Origin: Polaribacter butkevichii
GTDB taxonomy: Bacteria; Bacteroidota; Bacteroidia; Flavobacteriales; Flavobacteriaceae
Assembly: GCF_038024105.1 (NCBI RefSeq)
Contig: NZ_CP150661.1
Span: 2,189,001-2,253,000, forward strand
Direction of reading: 5' to 3'
Length of the DNA: 64,000 nucleotides
Shown here: positions 52,799 to 61,391 of the stretch, in pieces
Position numbering within the stretch: the stretch's first letter is position 1
Layout: every line of letters starts with the position of its first letter
The notes under the pieces: model-generated
What the model was told of the DNA's origin: nothing
Databases searched by the model: none
What the model saw: only the letters and a program-made list of their open reading frames with translations
Translations under genes and position numbers: made by a program

Positions 52799-54037
52799 TT
52801 ACCTTTTTAAAATCCAAGAAGAAGGATTTAAACGTGTTGTATTTTTAAACAACACAAAAATTAACTTTGTTTTTTTAGAAACCTTGTCGGTAAAAATCTG
52901 ACCAATTTTTTGCCCCGTTACAATACGATCTCCTTTTTTAACATACGCTTTTTCTAAGTTATTGTAAGATGAAATATAATTACCATGTTGTATTAAAACG
53001 TTTTTTCTACCCTCTGCACTTACCAAAACATTAAGCACACTACCATTAAAAATAGCTTGCGCATCTTTACCTTGTTTGGTTACAATATGTAAACCAGTAC
53101 CGTTAACAGTAATTCCAGGAAATGATGGATGCGGTTGTTTTCCAAATTTTCTAACAACAATACCTTCGCTTACAGGCCAAGGCAACCTACCTTTATTTAA
53201 CTCGAACTTTGTTGCTAAAGCTTTGGCTTCTGGACTTAAAATAAATTCATTTTTCTTAACCGAAGTCTTTGGCTTATCCTTTAATTTTGATCGTGCAATT
53301 CTATTTGCTCGCTCAATTTCTTCACGAATTTTCTTATCTATTTGAGCAGTAACTCTTTTCTCTTCTTTAACTTTATTTTGAAGCTCTTTTTTGTATTTAC
53401 TTTCTCTTTTCTTAATAGTAGCAATTAATTTCTCTTGATTTTTTTTATCAATTTCAATTTCTTTTTTTTGCTCTTTTTGAGACAAAATTAAAGTATCTTT
53501 TAAAGCCTTTTGAACCAATAAAGAATCATTTAACTGTTGCACTTCATTTGTATGAACTACAATTTCTTCTCCTTGTTTTTTTCTAAAAGAAGTATACTGT
53601 TTCATGTACTCTAACCTTTTGTAAGCCTGATAAAAACTTTGAGAAGAGAGCAAAAACATCATTCTACTTTGCTGAGATTTACTTTTGTACGATTTAAAAA
53701 TCATATCAGCATAATCTGCTTTTAAGTCCGCTAGCTTCTTTTTTAAACTTTTAAGCTCCGTTTCATTTTTACGAATGTCTTTTAATAAAATTTTTGCTTC
53801 AGAGTTAATCGTAGCAATTAATTGTGTTCTAACATATATTTTTCTGTTTAAATCTTTTAAGTCATCTAAAGCATTGTTTACTTTCTTTTTTTCTTTAAAA
53901 AGCAACGAGTTTACTTGCTTAATTTCATAATTAAGTTTTTTACGTTGTGCTTCTAACTCTTTTCTTGTTTGTCCAAAAACAGAAAAAATACTTAGAAAAA
54001 AAATTAAAACGGGTATGTAAAACTTTCTACTTTTCAC
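52799..54037 (-). CDS. EnvC-like murein hydrolase activator (degenerate M23 domain)
   Basis: A 412-aa exported protein. Signal peptide (ends near VFGQ, residue 22), long coiled coil (about 25-250; KELEAQRKKLNYEIKQVNSL) and a C-terminal LytM/M23 fold (about 285-412; GRLPWPVSEGIVVRKFGKQP). The metal site is degraded: the HxxxD block reads LHIVTK, and the HxH block reads KLIFVLF. It should not cut peptidoglycan itself but activate amidases, as EnvC does, under FtsEX control. It overlaps the DUF4292 gene by one base. Confidence 0.9.
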   Translation of the reverse strand: MKSRKFYIPVLIFFLSIFSVFGQTRKELEAQRKKLNYEIKQVNSLLFKEKKKVNNALDDLKDLNRKIYVRTQLIATINSEAKILLKDIRKNETELKSLKKKLADLKADYADMIFKSYKSKSQQSRMMFLLSSQSFYQAYKRLEYMKQYTSFRKKQGEEIVVHTNEVQQLNDSLLVQKALKDTLILSQKEQKKEIEIDKKNQEKLIATIKKRESKYKKELQNKVKEEKRVTAQIDKKIREEIERANRIARSKLKDKPKTSVKKNEFILSPEAKALATKFELNKGRLPWPVSEGIVVRKFGKQPHPSFPGITVNGTGLHIVTKQGKDAQAIFNGSVLNVLVSAEGRKNVLIQHGNYISSYNNLEKAYVKKGDRIVTGQKIGQIFTDKVSKKTKLIFVLFKNTTRLNPSSWILKR

Positions 54038-54807
54038 TATAATTTTATTTGCTTGTAACCATTAGGTATCGAAAATGAAGCATCAATATCTTTATTAAAT
54101 TCAACAGATTTTACAATAAAATCTATATTTGTAAACTTACCGGGTTGTTTTGCTTTTATTTTTATTTCTGATGGGAAAACAACATCATCAACCACATTAT
54201 ACGAAGGATAAGAAATATCTAAACGCTGATTTTTTATCGAATTTACAACAGATTGTTTATCTAATTTAAAATGAGAAGGATTTACAGAAAAGAAAAGATC
54301 AAACAAACTTGCTTGTATTTCTGGTGATAAAACATACGAATTATCAGCAATAACTACCGTTTGCTTTTCTTCTTTTACATTTGTTAAAGACTGTCCCAAA
54401 AATAAATTTTGAAGCTGATTAAAATTAATATCTGTACCTAATATTTTTTTTAACATGCTAAAATCTCCTTCAAAATAATTTTTAGCATAAGGAGAATAAT
54501 AACTTACAGAAGTTGGTGTAATCTTTGCTTTAAACACGGTAATAAATTTAGTTCCTTTTAACCAAATTACCTCATCTTTTATCATTTTTAAACTTACAGA
54601 AATACTTTGTTTTACTTTTCCGTTATTAAAATTTGCTTTTAACTTAGCATCAACCGTTTTTTCATCAAAATTAGCTGCAACGTGTTTTCTAGCCACTTTT
54701 TTAGCAGACATTTCTGTAGCAATAGCATTTGCATCTATTAAATTCTTTTTTGTTTTACAAGAAGTAAATACAACCGCAAAGACCACAAAATATTTTAAAA
54801 ATTTCAT
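54037..54807 (-). CDS. DUF4292 lipoprotein
   Basis: A 256-aa lipoprotein (lipobox VVFTSC, Cys17). The DUF4292 family has a LolA/LolB-like half-barrel; the segments KQSISVSLKMIKDEVIWLKG and SEIKIKAKQPGKFTNIDFIV are typical. It is probably involved in envelope lipid or lipoprotein handling; unproven. It is cotranscribed with the TPR protein (2 bp) and EnvC. Confidence 0.85.
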   Translation of the reverse strand: MKFLKYFVVFAVVFTSCKTKKNLIDANAIATEMSAKKVARKHVAANFDEKTVDAKLKANFNNGKVKQSISVSLKMIKDEVIWLKGTKFITVFKAKITPTSVSYYSPYAKNYFEGDFSMLKKILGTDINFNQLQNLFLGQSLTNVKEEKQTVVIADNSYVLSPEIQASLFDLFFSVNPSHFKLDKQSVVNSIKNQRLDISYPSYNVVDDVVFPSEIKIKAKQPGKFTNIDFIVKSVEFNKDIDASFSIPNGYKQIKL

Positions 54808-54809
54808 TC

Positions 54810-55787
54810 TTACTTTTTTATTTTTTTTGATTTCTCAATAAACTTCTTTTCCTTATTAAAATCACCTAAACCCTTATAAGAAATAGCCATTTCTTTATAA
54901 AAATTAGACTCCATTGCATCTTCTATAACAAAATCGATACCATTCTGTAAACTCAATAACGCTTTTTTATATTTTTTCTGATAATTTAATGCCTTTCCTT
55001 TCATTAAATATACAAAAGGTTGTGCAGGAAAAAGAGAAACTCCTTCATTTGAGTATTTTAAAAGCACTTCAGAATTCTCTTTAGAGGTTATTAAAATCTG
55101 CTTTAAAACAGCATACGACTTCTCTTCTTTAAATTGATCTTCTAACGAAGCATCTGGTTTTACTGTTTTCTCTACAACCGTTTTACTCTCTTTATTCTCT
55201 AGGTTATTTTTAATTTTCTTAAAAGAAGAAGACAGTGCATTATCACGCTCCATTTCATCCATCAATAAAATAGCTTTTTTATACTCTTTTTGTTGCAAAT
55301 ACAATTGCAACAAATACGATCGTTCTTTTAGATTAAGAACAACTAACTTTTGCTGAACAGATATGGCGTCAGAATAATTTCTATCCTTTACATAAATTTT
55401 AACCAAATGCTTAAGCATCCAACTATTGTTTGGTACTTCTTCTAATGCTCTTTTAATATATTCTTTTGCTAATAATGTTTTATTTAATAGCAAGTAATTT
55501 TTAGAAAACTCAAAATAAACAGCCTCATTATCTATTAAAATCTGGTTACAACTTTCTAAGTTTTCAATAGCTTTTTGGTAATTACCAATGGATTTCTCTG
55601 ACAAGGCCTTAAAAAAAAATTGCTGAAAATTTAACTCTTTTTCTTCTGTTAAATCTTTAGCAATTGGTATGCTATCTTGTGCGTAAAAATTGAAAGAACA
55701 GAGCATAAAAAAAAGAGAGAAGAGAGCATACTTTACATAAATAGCCCTCTTTTTTCTCTGTTCTTTATTCTCTAATCTTATAATCAT
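54810..55787 (-). CDS. Tetratricopeptide repeat protein
   Basis: A 325-aa protein with an uncleaved or cleavable N-terminal hydrophobic segment (about 18-36; VKYALFSLFFMLCSFNFYAQ) and TPR helices throughout (SIGNYQKAIENLESCNQIL, NYSDAISVQQKLVVLNLKER, KYKKALLSLQNGIDFVIEDA). It is probably periplasmic and a scaffold. Its start abuts the nucleotidyltransferase stop (1-base junction), so the four genes nucleotidyltransferase-TPR-DUF4292-EnvC form one operon. Confidence 0.88.
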   Translation of the reverse strand: MIIRLENKEQRKKRAIYVKYALFSLFFMLCSFNFYAQDSIPIAKDLTEEKELNFQQFFFKALSEKSIGNYQKAIENLESCNQILIDNEAVYFEFSKNYLLLNKTLLAKEYIKRALEEVPNNSWMLKHLVKIYVKDRNYSDAISVQQKLVVLNLKERSYLLQLYLQQKEYKKAILLMDEMERDNALSSSFKKIKNNLENKESKTVVEKTVKPDASLEDQFKEEKSYAVLKQILITSKENSEVLLKYSNEGVSLFPAQPFVYLMKGKALNYQKKYKKALLSLQNGIDFVIEDAMESNFYKEMAISYKGLGDFNKEKKFIEKSKKIKK

Positions 55788-56804
55788 TTATGTTAATTCT
55801 GTATAATCTCCAATACTTACAGAAGTATATTTACCATTGTATTTTGCATGATTACCAATCATTGCATTGTCTAAATTTGCATTAGAAATAGCAACATTAG
55901 ATTGTATAAGAGAATTTACAATGGTAGAATTTTCTACTACACTATTTGCTCCAATAGAAACATAAGGCCCTACTTTTGTATTTTTAAGCACTACGTTTTC
56001 ACCAATAAAACAAGGCTGAATAATTTCTGAATTTTCTAAAACAACATCTTTTGCTACTAAATTATTTCCTGCTTCATGCTCAAAACCTAAAACCTGCTTA
56101 TTGGTATCTACCGTTGGATCTTTTTTACCACAATCCATCCAAGCATCTACTGTTCCAGGAATAAATTTAGCTCCCTGTTGTTTTAAAGACTCTAAAACAT
56201 TAGTTAATTGATATTCGTTATTTTCCTTTAAATCGTTGTCTATTAAATATTGAATTTCTTCTAATAATTTATCTCCACTTTTAAAGTAATAGATTCCAAT
56301 AATTGCTAAATCAGAAACAAAATCTTTTGGTTTTTCTATAAAATCGGTAATAAAACCATCTTGTAATTTTACAACACCAAAGGCACTTGGATTTGCTACT
56401 TTACTTACCCAAATTGCACCATCAGCATTTACATCTAAAGTAAAATCTGCTTTAAACAAAGTGTCTGCATACGCCACAACACAAGGCCCGCTTAAAGATT
56501 CTTTTGCCATATAAATTGCATGTGCTGTCCCTAAAGCTTCTTCTTGCACATAAACAGATCCTTTTGCCCCTAACTCTGCAGCAATTTTTAATAATTGTGC
56601 TTCTGTATCTGTAGGAAACCCTTTAGCAGTTGTACCTATTACAAATGCAATTTCATCTATTTTTTCATCTATAACAGAAGCAATATCTTCTACCAAACGT
56701 TGTACAATTGGTTTTCCTGCAATTACAGTTAAAGGTTTTGGAACTGTTAACGTATGAGGTCTTAAACGAGACCCAATTCCGGCCATTGGTACTATTATTT
56801 TCAT
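55788..56804 (-). CDS. Sugar-phosphate nucleotidyltransferase with left-handed beta-helix
   Basis: A 338-aa enzyme. The nucleotide-binding signature is MAGIGSRLRPHTLTVPKPL (residues 7-25). Catalytic and sugar-site segments are EALGTAHAIYMAKESL and VVAYADTLFKADF. The C-terminal quarter has hexapeptide repeats (IQPCFIGENVVLKNTKVGPY, VSIGANSVVENSTIVNSLI), a left-handed beta-helix. It makes an NDP-sugar from a sugar-1-phosphate; base and sugar cannot be told from sequence. First gene of the operon that ends with envC. Confidence 0.92.
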   Translation of the reverse strand: MKIIVPMAGIGSRLRPHTLTVPKPLTVIAGKPIVQRLVEDIASVIDEKIDEIAFVIGTTAKGFPTDTEAQLLKIAAELGAKGSVYVQEEALGTAHAIYMAKESLSGPCVVAYADTLFKADFTLDVNADGAIWVSKVANPSAFGVVKLQDGFITDFIEKPKDFVSDLAIIGIYYFKSGDKLLEEIQYLIDNDLKENNEYQLTNVLESLKQQGAKFIPGTVDAWMDCGKKDPTVDTNKQVLGFEHEAGNNLVAKDVVLENSEIIQPCFIGENVVLKNTKVGPYVSIGANSVVENSTIVNSLIQSNVAISNANLDNAMIGNHAKYNGKYTSVSIGDYTELT

Positions 56805-56894
56805 GTTTTTCTTTTATCAATAATATGCTCGCAATATAGCACTAATTAAGAAATTCAAGAAATTAGAATTTAACAAAGACAAAGTAATACACTC

Positions 56895-56987
56895 ACCTTT
56901 TTCAGGGAGTTTTATCACTGTTTTCAGGGAGGAATATATTTCACCATTTTCAGGTATTGTGAAATATTTAATGATTTTGTAATATTG
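56895..56987 (+). promoter_or_regulatory. Triple-repeat operator and promoter of the M4 protease
   Basis: Three 14-bp direct repeats, ACCTTTTTCAGGGA (56895), ACTGTTTTCAGGGA (56917) and ACCATTTTCAGGTA (56943), with starts 22 and 26 bp apart. TTG (56957-56959) follows directly, then N20, then TAATATTG (56980-56987). The same architecture recurs three times at 60.5-61.3 kb. It is probably the binding site of an activator of the protease gene. The leader would be about 98 nt. Confidence 0.75.
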
Positions 56988-57090
56988 TTGTGTTATTTGT
57001 AAAAATTTAAGTTTTTTAACATAAAATATTAACTTAAACTCAATACAAAAACTTAACCCCTTTATCAACCATTTCTAAATTTTAGTTTAT

Positions 57091-60000
57091 ATGATGTATA
57101 AAAACTTTAAAAACGTAGTAATAACTTGTTTCTTTTTAATAGGATTATTAACAACAAACGCCCAAGAAGGCAAAAACACTAAGTTTATAAAACTTAATGA
57201 TTCTTCTAAAAAGTCTTTACAAAGAGCCCCAGATATTCTAAGGAAAAAATTAAAACTATCTCCTGATGAAAATTTACTAAAAATTAAAACCGAAACAGAC
57301 AAATTAGGTTTTACACATGAAAAATATCAACAACAATTTAAAGGTATTAAAGTAGAATTTGCAAACTACATTGCCCACTCTAAGAACAACTCTATAAAAA
57401 CTATGAACGGAAGTTTTTACGATGTCGGCAAAGTAAACACCATCCCAAACATCTCTAAAGAAACAGCTTTTACAAAAGCCATTTCATATATTGATGCAAA
57501 ACAGTACCTATGGCAAAACCCTGAAGAAGCCAAAATAATGAACAATTATAAAAAACCTGTTGGAGAACTTTTAATTTTACCTAAAGAAATTACAAAACAC
57601 AAAAAAGCAAGGTTAGTATATAAGTTTGATATCTATGCCACTAAGCCTATTAGTAGAAATTATATATATGTAGATGCACATTCTGGTAAAGTTGTTTATA
57701 AAGATGCAATTATAAAGCATCTTAACAGTTCTAAGAAACATGGTTCTCATAAAAAAACAGAAACACCAAACGTAAACACCGCATTTGTTGCAGGAAATGC
57801 GGCTACAAAATACAGTGGAAATCAAAATATTGAAACAACTTTAAGTGGTGGGAACTATATTTTAAGAGAAACCTCTAGAGGAAATGGAATTGAGACCTAT
57901 AATATGGAACTTAGAATTAATTACAATTCTGCCATTGATTTTACTGATAACGACAACAATTGGACCGCATCTGAACACGCTAATTCTGATGAAGACAATG
58001 CTGCTTTAGACGCACATTGGGGTGCCGAAAAAACATATGATTATTTTTATCAAACCTATAACAGAAATAGTTACGATAATAATGGTGCCGCTATAAAAAG
58101 TTATGTACATTTTGATCTGATAGAATATGGTTACTCTAATCAAGATAATGCTTTCTGGAATGGATCTGTAATGACTTACGGAGACGGTACAAGTTTTTCT
58201 CCTTTAACTTCTTTAGATATTGCTGCTCACGAAATTGGGCATGCAGTATGCGAAAACACAGCAAACCTAACCTACTCTTATGAGTCTGGAGCAATGAATG
58301 AAGGGTTTTCTGATATTTGGGCTGCAAGCGTAGAATATTATGCAGATCCTACAAAAGACACTTGGTTGTTAGGTGAAGAAATTGGAGGCCCAATTAGATC
58401 TTTATCTAACCCAAATGCTTACGGACAACCAGATACTTATAAGGGCACAAACTGGTACTCTGGCTCAGGAGATAATGGTGGGGTACATTATAATAGTGGG
58501 GTTTTAAATCATTGGTTTTATATTTTATCCGTAGGAAAAAGCGGAACAAATGATAATGGAGATTCTTATAACGTTACAGGTATTAACATTACAAAAGCTG
58601 CTGCAATTGCCTACAGAACAGAGAGCGTATACTTATCTTCTGGATCTCAATATGCAGATGCAAGAACAGCAGGAATACAATCTGCAGAAGACTTATATGG
58701 TGTAAATAGCCCCGAAGTTATTGCAACTACCAATGCTTTTTACGCGGTAGGTATTGGAGCAGAATTTGTACAAACATGCACATTAGAAGCTCCTAGTAAC
58801 TTAAGTGCTACTTCTATTACAAACAACAGTTTTACCTTATCATGGAACGCAGTATCAAACGCAGCATCTTATGACGTAACAGTAGGAGCAGCAACAACCA
58901 ATGTTACGACCACCTCTTTTAATGCCACAAATTTACTTTCCGGAACAACTTATAACGTTTCTGTAATTGCCAATTGCAGTTCTGGTGGAAGCGGAACATC
59001 TACAAGTACCAATATAACAACAACAGGTAGCACACCACTTTCTTATTGTAACGCTGCAAGTACAAATGTAAATGATGAATATATTAGTAAGGTACAACTA
59101 GGAACTATAAACAATACTTCTGGAGGACAATTTTATTCTGATTTTACAAGTATTTCAACCAACTTAAATAAAGGAGGCGTTTACACACTAACAGTAACTC
59201 CTACCTGGACAGGAACTTCATACTCTGAAGGATATGCTGCTTGGATTGATTACAACCAAGATGGCGATTTTAATGACGCAGGAGAACAAATTCTATCTCA
59301 AAACGCAACCAAAACAACACCTGTTAATACAACAATAACAATACCAAATTCCGCTTTAAACGGAACAACTAGAATGCGTATTTCTATGAAATACAACGGT
59401 ACACCAACCTCTTGCGAATCTTTTAATTATGGTGAGGTTGAAGATTATACCGTTCAAATCGATAACGAAACACAAACAGTAGATACAACTGCTCCAATTA
59501 TCACTTTAAATGGTGCATCAACAATAAATTTAACCGTTGGCGATACTTATAATGAGCTTGGTGCAACTGCAACCGATAATATAGATGGAGATATTACGGC
59601 CAACATTACTACCTCTGGAAATGTAAATACCGCAATCGAAGGAACCTACACTATAACTTACAACGTAACTGACACTTCTAACAACAGCAGCTCTACCACA
59701 AGAACAGTTCTAGTTTCTGCGGCTATAACAGGTTCTACAACAATACTACATGAAGCCTTTTTTGAATCTGGTTGGAACGGATGGTCTGACGGAGGAACTG
59801 ATTGTTTTAGATACACCGGTTCTCGCTCTTATGAAGGTAATTATTCAATAAGAATTAGAGACAATTCTGGTATAGGTTCTGCAATGACATCACCAACATT
59901 TAATTTAACGAGTTACAATTCTGTAGAAATAGAATTCTATTTTTATTCTTATTCTATGGAAAACGGAGAAGATTTTTGGTTACGTTATTACAATGGATCA

Positions 60001-60498
60001 TCTTGGACTACAGTAGCTGCTTGGGCAAGTGGAACAAATTTTGAAAACAACAATTATTACACAGCAAAAATTACTTTAAATAATGCTGATGTTAATTTTG
60101 CAACCAATGCTGCTTTTAGATTTCAAAATGACGCCTCTAATAATAGCGATTACATTTACATAGACCAAGTAACTATTAAAGGTATTGTTGGCAATGGAGT
60201 TACCGAAAACTCTATAAACGCACTACCATCTACAAATACAGGCTTTACAGCAAATAACAATTTATTTAATGGAGATAAAATGATCTATCCAAATCCCGCT
60301 ATAGATATCTTAAACATCAATCCTAATTTTAGTTTACTTTCATCTAATTATAGCATTACAAATGTATTAGGTCAAATAATAAGTTCAGGTATTATTAAAA
60401 ATAATGCTGTAAATATTAGCACTCTAAAAAAAGGAATTTATTTAATAAAACTAACAGATGAAGAAGAAACATTTACTCGAAAATTTATAAAACAATAA
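57091..60498 (+). CDS. Secreted M4 (thermolysin-type) metallopeptidase with T9SS sorting tail
   Basis: An 1135-aa exported protease. Signal peptide (to about 24, TNAQEG), an FTP/PepSY propeptide region (about 30-220) and the M4 domain with zinc ligands HEIGH (380-384) and E404 (NEGFSD). Then come an FN3 domain (about 563-640), GEVED (about 651-790; GEVEDYTVQI), a DUF5011 Ig-like repeat (about 800-877), a MAM/jelly-roll domain (about 885-1030) and a type A T9SS sorting domain (about 1065-1135; MIYPNPAIDILNI, GIYLIKLTDEEETFTRKFIK). It is secreted to digest proteins outside the cell. An identical start codon pair (ATGATG) is at 57091; either may be used. Confidence 0.96.
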   Translation: MMYKNFKNVVITCFFLIGLLTTNAQEGKNTKFIKLNDSSKKSLQRAPDILRKKLKLSPDENLLKIKTETDKLGFTHEKYQQQFKGIKVEFANYIAHSKNNSIKTMNGSFYDVGKVNTIPNISKETAFTKAISYIDAKQYLWQNPEEAKIMNNYKKPVGELLILPKEITKHKKARLVYKFDIYATKPISRNYIYVDAHSGKVVYKDAIIKHLNSSKKHGSHKKTETPNVNTAFVAGNAATKYSGNQNIETTLSGGNYILRETSRGNGIETYNMELRINYNSAIDFTDNDNNWTASEHANSDEDNAALDAHWGAEKTYDYFYQTYNRNSYDNNGAAIKSYVHFDLIEYGYSNQDNAFWNGSVMTYGDGTSFSPLTSLDIAAHEIGHAVCENTANLTYSYESGAMNEGFSDIWAASVEYYADPTKDTWLLGEEIGGPIRSLSNPNAYGQPDTYKGTNWYSGSGDNGGVHYNSGVLNHWFYILSVGKSGTNDNGDSYNVTGINITKAAAIAYRTESVYLSSGSQYADARTAGIQSAEDLYGVNSPEVIATTNAFYAVGIGAEFVQTCTLEAPSNLSATSITNNSFTLSWNAVSNAASYDVTVGAATTNVTTTSFNATNLLSGTTYNVSVIANCSSGGSGTSTSTNITTTGSTPLSYCNAASTNVNDEYISKVQLGTINNTSGGQFYSDFTSISTNLNKGGVYTLTVTPTWTGTSYSEGYAAWIDYNQDGDFNDAGEQILSQNATKTTPVNTTITIPNSALNGTTRMRISMKYNGTPTSCESFNYGEVEDYTVQIDNETQTVDTTAPIITLNGASTINLTVGDTYNELGATATDNIDGDITANITTSGNVNTAIEGTYTITYNVTDTSNNSSSTTRTVLVSAAITGSTTILHEAFFESGWNGWSDGGTDCFRYTGSRSYEGNYSIRIRDNSGIGSAMTSPTFNLTSYNSVEIEFYFYSYSMENGEDFWLRYYNGSSWTTVAAWASGTNFENNNYYTAKITLNNADVNFATNAAFRFQNDASNNSDYIYIDQVTIKGIVGNGVTENSINALPSTNTGFTANNNLFNGDKMIYPNPAIDILNINPNFSLLSSNYSITNVLGQIISSGIIKNNAVNISTLKKGIYLIKLTDEEETFTRKFIKQ

Positions 60499-60521
60499 CT
60501 AATTTACAACCAAACATTTTT

Positions 60522-60548
60522 AAAACCCTAGGCATAGCCTGGGGTTTT
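60522..60548 (+). terminator. Terminator of the M4 protease
   Basis: Stem AAAACCCTAGGC/GCCTGGGGTTTT (60522-60533 with 60537-60548), one G-T wobble and 3-base loop. Confidence 0.8.
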
Positions 60549-60560
60549 AATTTTTACATC

Positions 60561-60653
60561 ACCGTTTTTAGTGAGCTGTCTCACCATTTTCAGGGAGGTA
60601 AAAATTTCACTGTTTTCAGTGATTGACAAGCACCTTTTTTCATTATATATTTA
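60561..60653 (+). promoter_or_regulatory. Triple-repeat promoter, array 1
   Basis: ACCGTTTTTAGTGA (60561), ACCATTTTCAGGGA (60583), ACTGTTTTCAGTGA (60609): starts 22 and 26 bp apart. TTG (60623-60625), N20, TATATTTA (60646-60653). It is the same layout as the M4 protease promoter. Confidence 0.75.
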
Positions 60654-60706
60654 CATCATTATTGTATTAGAATTTATTGGATTAATTATTAACGTTAGAT
60701 ACCTTT

Positions 60707-60808
60707 AAAAATAATACTGTAGCTATAAATACCTTGAATAAAGAAATTTATTTAACTACAGTACAAATAAAGAAAAAACGTTTACCAAAAAAATTAACTA
60801 AACAGTAA
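60707..60808 (+). pseudogene. Decayed T9SS C-terminal tail, copy 1
   Basis: Read in frame, the bases give KNNTVAINTLNKEIYL, then TTVQIKKKRLPKKLTKQ and a stop. This aligns with the M4 protease end KNNAVNISTLKKGIYL, LTDEEETFTRKFIKQ. There is a stop codon upstream in frame and no ATG, so it cannot be a protein. It is a remnant of the 3' end of a T9SS-cargo gene, or reused as RNA. Confidence 0.75.
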
Positions 60809-60833
60809 AAATCAACTAACCTAACTACTAAGA

Positions 60834-60862
60834 CCCTTAAGTAAAACTTAAGGGTTTTTTTT
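60834..60862 (+). terminator. Terminator of unit 1
   Basis: Stem CCCTTAAGT/ACTTAAGGG (60834-60842 with 60846-60854), 3-base loop, eight T. A transcript from the array 1 promoter would be about 200 nt. Confidence 0.9.
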
Positions 60863-60867
60863 GTATT

Positions 60868-60959
60868 ACCATTTTCGGGGAGGCATCTCACCATTTTCAG
60901 GGAGACAAAATTTCACTGTTTTCAGGGATTGACAAGCACCTTTTTTCATTATATATTTA
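60868..60959 (+). promoter_or_regulatory. Triple-repeat promoter, array 2
   Basis: ACCATTTTCGGGGA (60868), ACCATTTTCAGGGA (60890), ACTGTTTTCAGGGA (60915): starts 22 and 25 bp apart, one base short of the other arrays. TTG (60929-60931), N20, TATATTTA (60952-60959). Confidence 0.75.
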
Positions 60960-61012
60960 CATCATTATTGTATTAGAATTTATTGGATTAATTATTAACG
61001 TTAGATACCTTT

Positions 61013-61114
61013 AAAAATAATACTGTAGCTATAAATACCTCGAATAAAGAAATTTATTTAACTACAGTACAAATAAAGAAAAAACGTTTACCAAAAAAAT
61101 TAACTAAACAGTAA
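61013..61114 (+). pseudogene. Decayed T9SS C-terminal tail, copy 2
   Basis: The same remnant as copy 1 with one Leu-to-Ser change (TTG to TCG). It ends in CAG TAA as copy 1 and the protease gene end in a Gln codon plus TAA. No start codon. Confidence 0.75.
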
Positions 61115-61139
61115 AAATCAACTAACCTAACTACTAGAA

Positions 61140-61166
61140 CCCTTAAGTAAAACTTAAGGGTTTTTT
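61140..61166 (+). terminator. Terminator of unit 2
   Basis: Stem CCCTTAAGT/ACTTAAGGG (61140-61148 with 61152-61160), six T. Confidence 0.9.
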
Positions 61167-61175
61167 CTTTATATC

Positions 61176-61268
61176 ACTATTTTCAGGGAGGCATCTCACC
61201 ATTTTCAGGGAGGTAAAAATTTCACTGTTTTCAGGGATTGACAAGTAGTGTTTTTTACAATATATTTA
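61176..61268 (+). promoter_or_regulatory. Triple-repeat promoter, array 3
   Basis: ACTATTTTCAGGGA (61176), ACCATTTTCAGGGA (61198), ACTGTTTTCAGGGA (61224): starts 22 and 26 bp apart. TTG (61238-61240), N20, TATATTTA (61261-61268). Downstream sequence differs from units 1 and 2, and a terminator follows at 61334, so the transcript would be about 85-90 nt. Confidence 0.75.
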
Positions 61269-61333
61269 CTTCACATTAGTAAACATTTAATTTATTTCCC
61301 CCAAAAATTCCCCTAAAAAAATTAAATGATATC

Positions 61334-61362
61334 AAAAACCCAAGTTAACGCTTGGGTTTTTT
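61334..61362 (+). terminator. Terminator between array 3 and the ABC-F gene
   Basis: Stem AAAAACCCAAG/CTTGGGTTTTT (61334-61344 with 61351-61361). It lies upstream of the true ABC-F start, so array 3 is probably not the main ABC-F promoter. Confidence 0.85.
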
Positions 61363-61391
61363 GTTTCTTTGCAAAAAACAAATTTAACTCT

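Larger units (their letters stand above)
60623..60862 (+). repeat. Tandem duplication, unit 1
   Basis: Bases 60623-60854 match 60929-61160 without gaps; I count about three differences in 232 bp. Each unit begins in the -33 element, contains the -7 box and a decayed sorting-domain tail, and ends in a strong terminator. Including the operator the unit repeat is about 306 bp. Confidence 0.9.
60929..61166 (+). repeat. Tandem duplication, unit 2
   Basis: Near-identical to unit 1. The few changes include TTG to TCG within the tail remnant, and AAGA to AGAA before the terminator. Confidence 0.9.

Noticed and set aside
57613..58327. Minus-strand frames within the M4 protease
   Set aside because: Short frames without start context that overlap the HEIGH-bearing coding sequence.
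56895..61237. CRISPR array
   Set aside because: Three short repeats per site with 8-12-bp gaps and a fixed promoter behind them. No spacer-length variation or cas genes.
61326..61391. ATG start of the ABC-F protein
   Set aside because: The first 22 codons fall on a terminator hairpin and have no ABC-F likeness. GTG at 61392 fits the family start.
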